This document shows, one piece after another, positions 8,268 to 17,705 of a stretch of DNA of 64,000 nucleotides. The DNA is from a bacterium SCSIO 12741. GTDB taxonomy: Bacteria; Bacteroidota; Bacteroidia; Flavobacteriales_G; Salibacteraceae. Below the pieces are notes generated by a model. The model was not told the origin of the DNA, did not search any database, and saw nothing but the letters and a program-made list of their open reading frames with translations. The translations under genes and the position numbers were made by a program. The DNA is taken from positions 3,348,594 to 3,412,593 of the forward strand of contig CP073749.1 in NCBI GenBank assembly GCA_024398055.1. Direction: 5' to 3'. The stretch's first letter is position 1, and every line of letters begins with the position of its first letter.

Positions 8268-11051
8268 TTACTGTACTTTAATCCGTTTCGAAATTTTCGT
8301 TTCCGGCGTGAAAAAAGTCACCAAATATAAGCCACTCGGCAGTGTGGAACAATTAAATCGAGCCTTCTGTCTTGTTTCAGGCCCTTCCGAGGTAGGTATT
8401 TGTTCGATTATTCTTCCATTCAAATCACTCAATACAAACTGACCATCTGTGGTTTCAACACCAGTGATGGAAACTTCGAAATGGCTCTGTGCTGGATTTG
8501 GGAAAACTTTCAATTGAGCCTCTTCGGCTACATTTCTTTCTTCCAATCCAGTTAAATCTCCAATGGTTTTCAAAGTGGTGTAGAATGCACCGGCACCATG
8601 GGTGGCAATTGCGGTAAAGCCATCGGACATGCGGTGTTTGATATCCACTACTACCTGATTACCGATCACATCAGGTGAAACCTGAACCCACTCGGTTTGC
8701 ATGCTGTCCAACTCCAAGGAAGCGAAAAGTCCAATGCTTGTACCCACTAAATAGAGGGTGCCGTCTTCTACCGGAACAATCTGAGCAGAACGGCAGGAGG
8801 GACCATCATTAATGTGTCCCAAATTGGGTGGAACTCCCGGAGGCGTTTGACCTTCCAGATTTCCACTAATGTTTTGCCAAAGTTGTCCACCATTTTCAGT
8901 ATAGAAAACGCTATAAGTGTTGTAATTGGAGTAGACCACGATTACCTTGTCTGCATCTCTTGGGTCCACACTTACGTCCGCTACATATCCGGCTGCATTG
9001 ATATTGTTGGTTACATTGGTTAGAGTGGGAGACATGCCGTTTGCATCCTCAACGCGGTAAATGTTCTTTCCTGAAGTACCCAGGTAAACTACATGGGCCG
9101 GAGAAACCGAAGCGTCGATTGCGGTGAGTGTTCCTGAAATTCCAGAACCAACTCCTACGCGCCAGTTCGTTGTTTTCGGATCAGGATCTTTTAGGGTGTC
9201 AAATACGGTAACGTCATCATTCACCCACAGTCGATTTCCTGCAGGTAGGTACATGATTTTGTTGTCTGTTGGATCCAACAGAAGTGGATTGATAAACAAG
9301 TAACCAGATCCGCCAACAGGATCAATGCGATTCCAGGATATACGCTCTCCTTTGGAATTGACATAAACTTTTACGATTCCGTCCAATTGTTTGGAAGCAT
9401 AGAGAAAGGGCTCCACATTACTAAAGGCGCACCCGGCACCATCATAAGACCAGGGCATGGTCCAGTCCACATGAATATCCCCATTCGTTGAAAGTAGGGT
9501 TCCGTTATCCTGGGTTCCCCCCATCATCCATTTGGATCCCGAGTCGGGCGAAATGGCCAAGGTGTAGAATTGGGTGGCGAGTAAGTAATTGTTCAAGGAT
9601 TCCCACACTACTGAGGATTGATACAAATCACGGGTCAAGTGAATTCCGCCATCTGAGAAAGTTAGACAGGTTTTGGAGTCGCTGGGAGAGTAAATGATTT
9701 TCTGGAGATCAGGGTGGTGATTCGGGTAAGTTTGAAAATCGGGCAAATCGGTAGTTTCTCCATAACCACCAGCGTAAGAGGTGTTTTGATCGGATTTAAA
9801 AGCATCGGTGGAGATATAAAGGTTGGTACCTCCAATAATCACCACATCGGTATCGTGAGGCGAAACGGCAATGTCGATACAGTAAGAGCCTTGAGATATG
9901 TAATCGTCAAAACGATTGGGGCCCACAGGAAGGTTTTGGCTCCGGTTGTCCCATTTTCCACCAGCTCCTGCTCCCGTTCCAGATAAGTAGGTGTATTTGT
10001 AAAGAGAGTGGTCTTCGCTTCCACCTTGAAAATTGTACCCCCTTTGACCACTTCCCGGAGTATTTCCCAAGAAATAAACCACGTCAGGTCTACTTGGGTC
10101 TGGTGCAATAATCAGGCGCTGATAGGTACCCGGAAAACCACTTGGAGTGATGTTGGTCCAGGTAACTCCATCTGCCGATCTAAAAATTCCACGAACCGTA
10201 AGGTCGTTGTTGTCGAAAGTAGCGTAAAGCACTCCATTGGCGGCTACTGCCAGATCGACTGAACGTCCGGTAGCAATCGGGCCGCCCAGAACTTTTGTCC
10301 AGGATTGGCCTTCATTTGTACTTCGGTAAATCGCCGATTGTGAAGCAAAATACACGCCTCTTGTAGCTGGGTCACCTGAAACAACCAATCTCCAAATCAA
10401 ATCGGTAGAATCCACCAATTGAGGAGAAGAATTGATCAAAGCAGGTAAGGCTGTCCAGGTTTTGGCGCTGTCATCGGAACGATAAACGCCGTTTCCTCCA
10501 TAGGCAGCTGAACCACTAATCCCTCCTTGAGAACCTCCACGAGCTTCACCAGTACCCATGTACCAGATATGTTGTTTACCTGGTTCCGGGTTTTGAGCCA
10601 GGGATGAAATACTCAGGTTTTGATCCTGAGTGGTCACCTTTTTCCAGCTTTTTCCTTCATCTGTGCTGCGAAATACACCACCGGAAGAAGTACCGGCTAT
10701 CAGTACTTTCGGATTGCTTAGGTCATAGGCCAGGGCTCTTCCTCGTCCACCAATATTGCGAGGACCAGCTGCAACCCAGGGATTTCCTCCTCTCAGACCC
10801 GTAGCCTCTTTAGGCATATTGGCCAGGTGGTTGAGCTCCTTTTGTCGAATACCGGCAGGCAGTTCTCCTGTTGCCGGATCGGCAAGCATTTGGTGCTCCC
10901 ATTGCTCCCTTAATTCGGATTGACTCATTCCTCCACTGATGTGGGTCGTCAAATAATCGTTTTGTTGATCCTCAAATTGTTGGATTCCTAATACCAGCTG
11001 CACCAGATAGAGCAGCATAATGGTAAAAATTTCGAGTTTGCCTGTGCGCAT
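8268..11051 (-). CDS. Large secreted BNR/sortilin-like repeat protein with T9SS type A sorting domain (paralogue)
   Basis: 927 residues. The N-terminal export segment is LEIFTIMLLYLVQLVLG. Repeats follow the same order as in the neighbour at 5019-7823: GGVFRSTDEGKSWKKV, GVYRSDDSAKTW, IYRSTNEGQSWTKVLGG, GIFRSADGVTWTN and FYTENGGQLWQNISGNLEG. Central blocks also align, such as SLYKYTYLSGTGAGAGGKW here with LFKYTYLSGDGSGSGGKW there. A T9SS type A domain starts at LKVFPNPAQSHFEVSITG and ends in a basic KRIKVQ. This gene is first in a three-gene unit with the lipoprotein and the paralogue. The pair probably arose by tandem duplication, old enough that synonymous sites are saturated. Role unknown; adhesion, polymer binding or degradation are the usual options. 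Confidence 0.88.
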   Translation of the reverse strand: MRTGKLEIFTIMLLYLVQLVLGIQQFEDQQNDYLTTHISGGMSQSELREQWEHQMLADPATGELPAGIRQKELNHLANMPKEATGLRGGNPWVAAGPRNIGGRGRALAYDLSNPKVLIAGTSSGGVFRSTDEGKSWKKVTTQDQNLSISSLAQNPEPGKQHIWYMGTGEARGGSQGGISGSAAYGGNGVYRSDDSAKTWTALPALINSSPQLVDSTDLIWRLVVSGDPATRGVYFASQSAIYRSTNEGQSWTKVLGGPIATGRSVDLAVAANGVLYATFDNNDLTVRGIFRSADGVTWTNITPSGFPGTYQRLIIAPDPSRPDVVYFLGNTPGSGQRGYNFQGGSEDHSLYKYTYLSGTGAGAGGKWDNRSQNLPVGPNRFDDYISQGSYCIDIAVSPHDTDVVIIGGTNLYISTDAFKSDQNTSYAGGYGETTDLPDFQTYPNHHPDLQKIIYSPSDSKTCLTFSDGGIHLTRDLYQSSVVWESLNNYLLATQFYTLAISPDSGSKWMMGGTQDNGTLLSTNGDIHVDWTMPWSYDGAGCAFSNVEPFLYASKQLDGIVKVYVNSKGERISWNRIDPVGGSGYLFINPLLLDPTDNKIMYLPAGNRLWVNDDVTVFDTLKDPDPKTTNWRVGVGSGISGTLTAIDASVSPAHVVYLGTSGKNIYRVEDANGMSPTLTNVTNNINAAGYVADVSVDPRDADKVIVVYSNYNTYSVFYTENGGQLWQNISGNLEGQTPPGVPPNLGHINDGPSCRSAQIVPVEDGTLYLVGTSIGLFASLELDSMQTEWVQVSPDVIGNQVVVDIKHRMSDGFTAIATHGAGAFYTTLKTIGDLTGLEERNVAEEAQLKVFPNPAQSHFEVSITGVETTDGQFVLSDLNGRIIEQIPTSEGPETRQKARFNCSTLPSGLYLVTFFTPETKISKRIKVQ

Positions 11052-11089
11052 TAAAATTCAAAGAATTGAACGGACAAATTTATAGCAAA

Positions 11090-12058
11090 TCAGCCCTCTT
11101 TCGTAACCTGTTCGAAAGATATGTCCCCGACCTTGCCGTCGAGCTTTTTGTACTTGTGAATGTCTTTCACATTAATGTGGGTCGATCCATCCGGATAAGT
11201 GGTATAAGCCGGATGAAACTTGGCGTTGATCACCATTTCCCGGTGGGTGTATGAATACCGGGAATGAACCACTTGACTAAAGGTTTCGTCAAATCCCTTG
11301 ATCAAGATCAGTACCTCCGGATTCGATTTAACGATTTCCTGCGGTGATTTTCCATGAAAGGGACTCTCTTCATCAATGGGGTGAACGACCGTCCAATTGA
11401 GAGGAAAGAAGTCAATTTTGTCGATGGCCAGATCCAGTCTGCTGTAGGTACGTCGGTAGATTCCATTAATCTCACGGGTGGTGGCTAAAAGCACTTTGGC
11501 CTCCATGTCCAGCAATACGTGGTGGCGCATATTGATGATGCGAAACATGAGCGCATATCCATCCTTGAAAGGGGAGAGAAGAATGCGGTTGGAATACACA
11601 ATATCTGCCTTGGGCTTGGAAAAACGACCGTAGAGCAGACCCGTGGCAATGGAGAAACTCATAAATCCCATCATGGCTTGAAAGGATGCCACCAGATTAA
11701 CCGAGGTGCTCATGGGAGACAATCCACCATAACCTACTGTGGTAAAGGTTTGAAAGCTAAAGAACAGAGCAATCAAAAATTCATTTTGCGTATCCAAAGA
11801 TTCGGTGCCAGAAATACCGTTGATACCAAGAAGCACATAGGTCATGGCAAAGAGGGAGTTCATAATGACATAACCCAATAAAAGAATCAGGATAAACTGA
11901 AACCAGCTGACCGAAATGAAATACTCATACAAGTACTTCAGGGCTGAGCCCATTCCTTCACGGTAGATGTTAAAACTACCGTCTGGATTAATGATTCTTT
12001 GAGTTAGCCTTTCATACTTTTCACCAAGGCCAGGATCCTGAATAGGGGTGTCCGACAT
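11090..12058 (-). CDS. Inward-rectifier-type potassium channel (KirBac-like)
   Basis: 322 residues. The N-terminal cytoplasmic part leads into TM1 (WFQFILILLLGYVIMNSLF), a pore helix and the K+ filter TTVGYGG at about residue 110, then TM2 (FQAMMGFMSFSIATGLLYGRF). The cytosolic C-terminal immunoglobulin-like IRK domain starts near SNRILLSPFKDGYALMFRI and includes the family-typical RIINMRHHVLLDMEAKV. This is the full domain order of prokaryotic Kir channels, which pass K+ as tetramers in the inner membrane. A short intergenic gap separates it from the regulator pair downstream, so co-regulation is possible but unproven. Confidence 0.93.
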   Translation of the reverse strand: MSDTPIQDPGLGEKYERLTQRIINPDGSFNIYREGMGSALKYLYEYFISVSWFQFILILLLGYVIMNSLFAMTYVLLGINGISGTESLDTQNEFLIALFFSFQTFTTVGYGGLSPMSTSVNLVASFQAMMGFMSFSIATGLLYGRFSKPKADIVYSNRILLSPFKDGYALMFRIINMRHHVLLDMEAKVLLATTREINGIYRRTYSRLDLAIDKIDFFPLNWTVVHPIDEESPFHGKSPQEIVKSNPEVLILIKGFDETFSQVVHSRYSYTHREMVINAKFHPAYTTYPDGSTHINVKDIHKYKKLDGKVGDISFEQVTKEG

Positions 12059-12100
12059 GACCCAAAAATAGGGTTTCGGCTACGATTTATCAAATCAGCC

Positions 12101-12814
12101 TTAGGCTTCAGGCAATGTGAGGCGAAATCCTACACCGTGAACATTTTGAATTTCAATTCTTTTGTCGTCCGCCAGGTATTTTCTCAAACGGGTAATGAAT
12201 ACGTCCATACTGCGCCCCAGGAAGTAATCGTTTTCGCCCCAAATGAGTTTTAAGGCTACCTCTCGTTCCAGAACTTGATTTTGGTGAATGCATAGCAATC
12301 GAAGTAAATCAGCTTCCTTGCGTGTAAGGCTGCGCTCACCAGAAGGTGTGGCCAATGACAGGTTTTTGTAGTTGAAGGTAATTTCCCCAAGGGGATAAGA
12401 TTCTTTGCTGATTGTTTGGGTTCGCTGATCCGGGCGTTTTTGGGTTCTTTTTAGCACGGCTTCCATTCGGGCCAAAAGTTCTTCAATGGCGAATGGTTTG
12501 GTCAGGTAATCATCTCCTCCAGATGAAAATCCTTGAATTTTATCTTCCATCATCGATTTGGCCGTGAGAAAAATGATGGGCACATTCTGGTTTAAGTTTC
12601 TAATTTCAGTAGCCAGGCGAAAACCATCTTTCTTCGGCAGCATAACGTCCAGCAGGCAAAGGTCGTAAGCTTGTTGATAGAAGGCTTCAAACCCGGCCTG
12701 GCCATCTCGTACGAGCTTTACTTTATAGCCCTGTTCTTCCAGGTTGTCTTTAATGACAAACCCAAGGCTGTTATCATCTTCAACCAACAATATATTTGGC
12801 GTAGTTTCAGTCAT
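12101..12814 (-). CDS. OmpR/PhoB-family response regulator
   Basis: 237 residues. The receiver domain (about 1-120) has the acidic pair EDD at residues 12-14, the phospho-acceptor Asp in YDLCLLDVMLPKKDG, and the conserved Thr/Lys in FLTAK and YLTKPF. The C-terminal winged helix (about 145-235) shows ERSLTRKEADLLRLLC and SMDVFITRLRKYLADDKRI. The start overlaps the 3' end of the sensor kinase gene by 8 nt, so the two form one operon and a cognate pair. Sequence does not identify the target genes. Confidence 0.95.
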   Translation of the reverse strand: MTETTPNILLVEDDNSLGFVIKDNLEEQGYKVKLVRDGQAGFEAFYQQAYDLCLLDVMLPKKDGFRLATEIRNLNQNVPIIFLTAKSMMEDKIQGFSSGGDDYLTKPFAIEELLARMEAVLKRTQKRPDQRTQTISKESYPLGEITFNYKNLSLATPSGERSLTRKEADLLRLLCIHQNQVLEREVALKLIWGENDYFLGRSMDVFITRLRKYLADDKRIEIQNVHGVGFRLTLPEA

Positions 12815-14087
12815 GGTTTAGAGGTATTTCTACGATAAATTCTGTTCCTTCTCCTTTTGCACTATTTACCCGAATCTGTCCATGGTGTTTTTGAACCATG
12901 GATTTGACGTAATACAGTCCCAGTCCAAATCCTTTTACGTCATGCACGTTTCCAGTTGGAACCCGGTAAAACTTGTCAAAAATCATTTTCTGCTCTTCGG
13001 GAGACATGCCAATTCCGTTGTCTTGAATCGAGATCGAGATGGTGTCTTGCGTGTTCTTAGTTGAAACTTTAATGGTGGGTTCATTGTGGTTGTACTTCAC
13101 GGCATTGTCCAGCAAATTGTTCAGTACGTTGGTCAGGTGAATTTCATCGGCCAATACCTGAAAATTAGTTGCATTATGCTGGCAAGTGATACTTCCATTT
13201 TTGCTGGTAATCAGCGGTTTAAAGGATTGACAGACTTGTTCGATTAATTCCCGCAAATTCAACTGTTGCAAATTGAGATCTACTTGATCTTTTTCCAGAG
13301 TGGCAATTTGAAGCACTTTTTCCACTTGCTTTTGAAGCCGGTTATTTTCTTGCTGAATGATCGCGGCATAATTCTTTAACCTTTCCGGGTTGTTTTCGAT
13401 TCCGGGTTTCATCAGCACGTCGGAAGACAGAGCAATGGTTGAAATAGGTGTTTTTAGCTCGTGGGTCATGTTGTTGATGAAATCGTTTTTGATTTCGCTC
13501 AGCCGTTTTTGTTTAAGGATAACCGAAATGGTGTATCCAAAAAAGGTGATGAGAACCAGCAAAATGAAGGACGAGAAAATCCAAAAGTTGAGCCGGCTGC
13601 GTACCATGGCACTTTTGTTCGGAAAGTGGATGGAGAAATAATGACCATCGTTACTTTTCCAACTTACCGCGGCCGAAGGTTGTTCGCGTTGAATGGCTTG
13701 TCCTTCATTAATATAAACCGCTTTGGTATAGACAACTGAATCATTAAAACAATCGTAGAGGCTGTATTCAAAGTCCAGGTTAATCTCCTCGTTTTTGAAT
13801 TCCCGGGTCAGCATCGTTTCGATGTAGTAGGGATCCAGGTTTTCATTGATTCTAACCACAAAGGTGTTGGGCATGGGTTGCCGAACAGGGTCCAACAGAA
13901 AAGAAGAATCGCCCTGGTGCAGCTGAATTTCCCGGGAAACCTTTTTCAAGGTCATGGTGATGTCGTGGTTCACCTGAGTTTCCTGAAGCTGATAGGCTCT
14001 TCTAATCCAAATCACCTGCGAAACCACCAATCCTCCCAATAGAAGAATGGCCGCGAAAATGATCATTCGGATAGTATTCCTTTTCAT
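12807..14087 (-). CDS. Membrane sensor histidine kinase
   Basis: About 426 residues from the ATG at 14087; the longer frame uses a TTG at 14096. TM1 is IIFAAILLLGGLVVSQVIW, then a periplasmic loop of about 130 residues with no recognised sensor fold, then TM2 FWIFSSFILLVLITFFGYTI. The dimerisation/phospho-acceptor segment is NDFINNMTHELKTPIST (His in HELKTP). The ATPase boxes are NNLLDNAVKYN (N), DNGIGMSP (G1) and GFGLGLYYV (G2). It partners the OmpR-type regulator at 12101-12814 and reads first in the operon. This kinase class without PAS or HAMP is common in Bacteroidota. Confidence 0.94.
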   Translation of the reverse strand: MKRNTIRMIIFAAILLLGGLVVSQVIWIRRAYQLQETQVNHDITMTLKKVSREIQLHQGDSSFLLDPVRQPMPNTFVVRINENLDPYYIETMLTREFKNEEINLDFEYSLYDCFNDSVVYTKAVYINEGQAIQREQPSAAVSWKSNDGHYFSIHFPNKSAMVRSRLNFWIFSSFILLVLITFFGYTISVILKQKRLSEIKNDFINNMTHELKTPISTIALSSDVLMKPGIENNPERLKNYAAIIQQENNRLQKQVEKVLQIATLEKDQVDLNLQQLNLRELIEQVCQSFKPLITSKNGSITCQHNATNFQVLADEIHLTNVLNNLLDNAVKYNHNEPTIKVSTKNTQDTISISIQDNGIGMSPEEQKMIFDKFYRVPTGNVHDVKGFGLGLYYVKSMVQKHHGQIRVNSAKGEGTEFIVEIPLNHD

Positions 14088-14314
14088 GACCGGCAAAGTA
14101 CGAAATGTTCGGCCAAGCCATCGCCAGTGTTAACAGTTGTTTAACGAATTGGGATGGGCTACCACTTGAATTTGGTAACCAAGGGTTCAGAGGAAAAAGC
14201 TTACTTCTATCCATTGATGGAGTCAAACCTCAAGTAAGCATTTTCAAAACAGCGATTTACAAAATGAAAAATGTCGAAGGTGATAAATGTCACTGTTTTT
14301 ATTCGTCTGGATCG

Positions 14315-14322
14315 TAACTTTG
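14315..14322 (+). promoter_or_regulatory. Bacteroidota-type -7 box (TAnnTTTG)
   Basis: TAACTTTG matches the Bacteroidota sigma-A -7 consensus TAnnTTTG. It lies 4 nt before the ATG at 14327 and 19 nt before the in-frame ATG at 14342. A good TTG -33 element is not obvious, only a T-run 15-20 nt upstream. This is the best single promoter for the copper-uptake genes 14327-17697. Confidence 0.5.
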
Positions 14323-14326
14323 CATT

Positions 14327-14707
14327 ATGCAGTTTAAGCAGATGGTAAGTTGGTTTTGGCTTTTCGCCTTTTTTGGGGTGATGAGCTACAACGTTTCTGT
14401 TTTTAGCTATTACTTCTGGAACCAAGAGAAAATCGCTCAAGAGGAGTGTGTTAATCTGGATCGAGGAATTACCCAATGTCAAGGTATGTGTTACCTCGCT
14501 GATCAAGTGGTGGAAAGTATTCCAACGGTTGAGAGCGATTTAAATGTGATCATTCCTGGACAGCTGTCTTTTCTCTTCTATTTCTTGCCGAGTTCAGAGG
14601 ACGCTGTAGCTACTACTGTCTATGAATATGTAGCCTTTCTTCCCGTATCTGAGGAAGAGCTTGATGGCTTCACTGATATCTTCATTCCCCCTCCCTCGTT
14701 GGCTTAA
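14327..14707 (+). CDS. Small membrane-anchored Cys protein at the head of a copper-uptake locus
   Basis: 126 residues from ATG 14327, or 121 from ATG 14342. The promoter box 4 nt upstream of the first ATG makes the second start more natural unless the mRNA is leaderless. A hydrophobic N-terminus (MVSWFWLFAFFGVMSYNVSV) is followed by CVNLDRGITQCQGMCYLADQ. The C-x3-C-Y-L cluster resembles small proteins found beside YtkA-like and TonB genes in Flavobacteriia. The tail is acidic and ends in IPPPSLA. Together with the next two genes it probably forms a metal-acquisition operon, but its own role is unknown. Confidence 0.7.
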   Translation: MQFKQMVSWFWLFAFFGVMSYNVSVFSYYFWNQEKIAQEECVNLDRGITQCQGMCYLADQVVESIPTVESDLNVIIPGQLSFLFYFLPSSEDAVATTVYEYVAFLPVSEEELDGFTDIFIPPPSLA

Positions 14708-14783
14708 TTCATCAGCCGACTTTTTAGTACCCCAATTTATTGTTAAAACGAGATCCCGTGTGGATTTCAGAATATGAGATATC

Positions 14784-15695
14784 ATGAAAAAATTAAGCAC
14801 CTATACCTTATTATCAGCTTGTTTGCTGGCCCTAACATTTTCTTTCACTTCTTGCAAAAAAGAAGGTTGCACTGACGCTCAGGCAACGAATTACGACGAA
14901 AAAGCCAAAGATGATGACGGCAGTTGTCAATACGATACACCTCCAACAACTTCCACCATGCCCGTTACCACAGATTTAACGGAAGTTGGAAAAGGATATG
15001 CCGTTGGCGCTGAAACAGAGATTAAGGTATATGCCAAAGAAGCTTTGTTTAATGGATATAACTACCTCTATATAGCCACCTTCGATTCTGCCTCTGGAAA
15101 ATGGATGAATGACGGACACGTTACCTTGGAACCAGTGATGGACATGGGGCACATGTCTCATGGAACACCAGTAGAAAATCCAAGTTCTTCTACCCCTGAT
15201 AGTAAGACTGGACTCTATGCAGCTCAAGTAGTGTTTGTGATGCCGAGCATGGGTGGAACCTGGATGTTGAAGGTACACTACCACAACCACGACAATGGTA
15301 AAGAGGGAGAGGCTATGATTCCTATTACCGTGGCCAGTGCAAGTAATCGTTTGGTACAATCATTTGTAGCAGCAGACGACTCCAGCCGCATTTTCGTCAG
15401 CTATGTACTTCCTTCTGCACCCATGGTGGGCGTAAATGATATGGAAGTCACAGCCCATTACCGCAAAAACATGATGGAGCACGAAGCACTTACCGATTTG
15501 GAAATTGAAATCACTCCTGATATGCCATCTATGGGGCATGGTTCTCCGAACAACGTGCACCCAACACATACGTCTCAAGGGCACTATGTGGGTAAGGTAA
15601 ACTACACCATGACTGGCTTGTGGCGAATCACTTTGGTGGTTAAGCGTAATGGCCAGGTAATTGGCGAGAATATTTGGTTCGAATACACCTTGTAG
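14784..15695 (+). CDS. His/Met-rich lipoprotein with two FixH/YtkA-like modules
   Basis: 303 residues. The signal and lipobox are LALTFSFTSCKKEG. A short GCTDAQATNYDEKAKDDDGS segment follows, a repeat typical of Bacteroidota exported proteins. The rest appears to contain two related beta modules. The first has EPVMDMGHMSHGTPVEN and MPSMGGTWMLKVHYHNHDNG. The second has PDMPSMGHGSPNNVHPTHTS and YTMTGLWRITLVV. His/Met clusters are typical of periplasmic copper handling, and YtkA/FixH domains are linked to copper. It ends one base before the ATG of the OprC-like receptor (stop 15693-15695, ATG 15697), so the two are coupled. Copper as the ligand is inferred from residues and neighbours. Confidence 0.8.
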   Translation: MKKLSTYTLLSACLLALTFSFTSCKKEGCTDAQATNYDEKAKDDDGSCQYDTPPTTSTMPVTTDLTEVGKGYAVGAETEIKVYAKEALFNGYNYLYIATFDSASGKWMNDGHVTLEPVMDMGHMSHGTPVENPSSSTPDSKTGLYAAQVVFVMPSMGGTWMLKVHYHNHDNGKEGEAMIPITVASASNRLVQSFVAADDSSRIFVSYVLPSAPMVGVNDMEVTAHYRKNMMEHEALTDLEIEITPDMPSMGHGSPNNVHPTHTSQGHYVGKVNYTMTGLWRITLVVKRNGQVIGENIWFEYTL

Positions 15696-15696
15696 C

Positions 15697-17697
15697 ATGA
15701 AATTACAAACCGGCACGGCAGCAGTAGGAATTCTTTTGATTTCCACTGCTACCTCTGCCTGGTCTCAGGTAAATACCTACGATACCACTAATTTGCGTGA
15801 GTTTATCGTAAGGTCGGATAGCCTGAGCGAGGAGGTTGTTCCTACTTCTTCTACCGATGAAGTATTGGAATCTATCCCATCTGTGCAAGTGGTTCGCCGA
15901 GGATCTTATGCCTGGGAGCCAGTTATTCAATCGTATCGGGGAGACCAAATTGCGGTGACCTTAAATGGAATGCGGGTATTTGGTGCCTGCACCGATAAGA
16001 TGGATCCCGTCTCATCCTATACGGACCCTTCCAGTTTGGATGAGGTTTCGGTAAGTTGTCATCCAACTGGATTGTCAACTGGTTCGAACGTGGGTGGCTC
16101 TATGAATTTGCAGAGTGCACGTTCCAGCCTAAAATCCAATCGGTTTTTTTCTGGAAGGTTGAGCTCTGGTTTTCATTCTGTTTCTCGCGGGGGAGATGTT
16201 GAGGGACAGTTTCAATTGAGTAAGGAAAAATGGGCTGTAAAAGTATCTGGAGCTTATCGAAATCGGGAAAAGTACAAGGATGGAAACGGTCAGGAGGTTC
16301 CTTACACTCAATACAACAAGTATAACTGGGCAGTTAACGCCCGGTATCAGCTTTCCAAGAAAACATTTTTAGAGGCAGATTACCTACAGGATGTAGGTCG
16401 TAACATTGGTTATGCAGGCCTTCCCATGGATGTTTCTTTGGCCAAAGCGGATCTCTACAGTCTGGCCATTAAGCACTACAACGTGGGTAAAATTCTGGAG
16501 TCTGTAGAGTGGAAAATCTATGGAAATGAAGTCGTTCATGATATGGATGATTCCAATCGCCCGGATGAAGAGGTTCCCATTCGGATGGATATGCCCGGAT
16601 GGAGCCGGACTTATGGATCCTTTGCTCACCTGAAAGGGAAAAACTGGAACCGGCATCAGCTCGAAGCTCGATTGGAGTACTACCAAAACTTTCGTCGTGC
16701 CGAAATGACCATGTACGCACCAGGAGAGAAGCCTATGTTTATGCTCACCTGGCCTGATGTATTTAGAAAGGTATGGGGCGGCGCCTTAGCCGATCGCTGG
16801 AGATGGACAGATCAGGATTACCTGGAGATTTCCGCTCGTTATGAGTTTATTCAAAGCGAAGTTCAGGATGAATTTGGCCATCAGGAATGGGAGATATTTG
16901 GTTATAACACAGATTCCGTTTATCGACATCAACCTTTTCAGGCTAGTCTAACCTGGAATCGAAATTGGGGCAAGAAATGGTCTACCTGGATCGGTGGAGG
17001 ATTTGCTCAAAGGGCCCCAGGTACAACCGAGCTGTTTGGGTATTATTTGTTTAGTCGGGAAGATGGATATGACTACCTGGGTAATCCTAATTTGCGCATG
17101 GAGTCTGCTTGGAAAGCTTATGCTGGCTTGAAACGGGTAACGGCAAACATGAAATGGGAACTCAACCTGTCTTATGACTACCTGGTGGATTACATTTTTG
17201 GTGAAACGGATACCTTACTGTCCGGTATGACGGTAGGATCAAACGGGGTAAAAGTATTTACTAATTTGCCTTACGCTCAAACCATGGGCGCTTCTTTGAA
17301 TGGAGAAGGCAAGTTGTACCAAAACTTTCAATGGACTACTCGTTTAGGGTATGTATTAGGTCTAAAAAACGATGGCAGCTACCTACCTCAAATTCCACCT
17401 TTTCATTACCGCTTGGGTGTGAAATGGAGGAAGAAAAAAGGATTTGCCAATGTAGAACTTCAGGGAGCCACTCGTCAGGGCCATATTGATCCTGGTTTTG
17501 GTGAAGATGAAACTCCTTCCTGGGCCATTGTAAATCTTGGGGGAGGATATGAGCTGTTCCGTAAAGGAAACTCTCGTTTAAATCTTGAAGCTCAGGTAAG
17601 TAATCTATTTGATTCCTATTATTTTGAACACCTGGATTGGGGCAATGTACCCCGTCCGGGAAGAAATTTTTCCTTATCCGCCGTTTGGCGTTTTTAG
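15697..17697 (+). CDS. TonB-dependent outer-membrane receptor, OprC/NosA-like (probable copper importer)
   Basis: 666 residues from the ATG at 15697; the longer frame uses a TTG and would overlap the lipoprotein. A Sec signal (GTAAVGILLISTATSAWSQ) is followed by a plug domain (DEVLESIPSVQVVRRGS, GDQIAVTLNGMRVFGACTDK) and a barrel ending in ...AVWRF, with C-terminal Phe. The motif GACTDKMDP gives C98-x3-M102 and VVHDMDD gives H281-x-M283. These reproduce the spacing of the Cu ligands in Pseudomonas OprC (C143/M147 and H323/M325). With the His/Met-rich lipoprotein upstream, copper uptake is the best supported role. The substrate assignment is by motif, not experiment. Confidence 0.88.
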   Translation: MKLQTGTAAVGILLISTATSAWSQVNTYDTTNLREFIVRSDSLSEEVVPTSSTDEVLESIPSVQVVRRGSYAWEPVIQSYRGDQIAVTLNGMRVFGACTDKMDPVSSYTDPSSLDEVSVSCHPTGLSTGSNVGGSMNLQSARSSLKSNRFFSGRLSSGFHSVSRGGDVEGQFQLSKEKWAVKVSGAYRNREKYKDGNGQEVPYTQYNKYNWAVNARYQLSKKTFLEADYLQDVGRNIGYAGLPMDVSLAKADLYSLAIKHYNVGKILESVEWKIYGNEVVHDMDDSNRPDEEVPIRMDMPGWSRTYGSFAHLKGKNWNRHQLEARLEYYQNFRRAEMTMYAPGEKPMFMLTWPDVFRKVWGGALADRWRWTDQDYLEISARYEFIQSEVQDEFGHQEWEIFGYNTDSVYRHQPFQASLTWNRNWGKKWSTWIGGGFAQRAPGTTELFGYYLFSREDGYDYLGNPNLRMESAWKAYAGLKRVTANMKWELNLSYDYLVDYIFGETDTLLSGMTVGSNGVKVFTNLPYAQTMGASLNGEGKLYQNFQWTTRLGYVLGLKNDGSYLPQIPPFHYRLGVKWRKKKGFANVELQGATRQGHIDPGFGEDETPSWAIVNLGGGYELFRKGNSRLNLEAQVSNLFDSYYFEHLDWGNVPRPGRNFSLSAVWRF

Positions 17698-17705
17698 GGA
17701 ATTCG

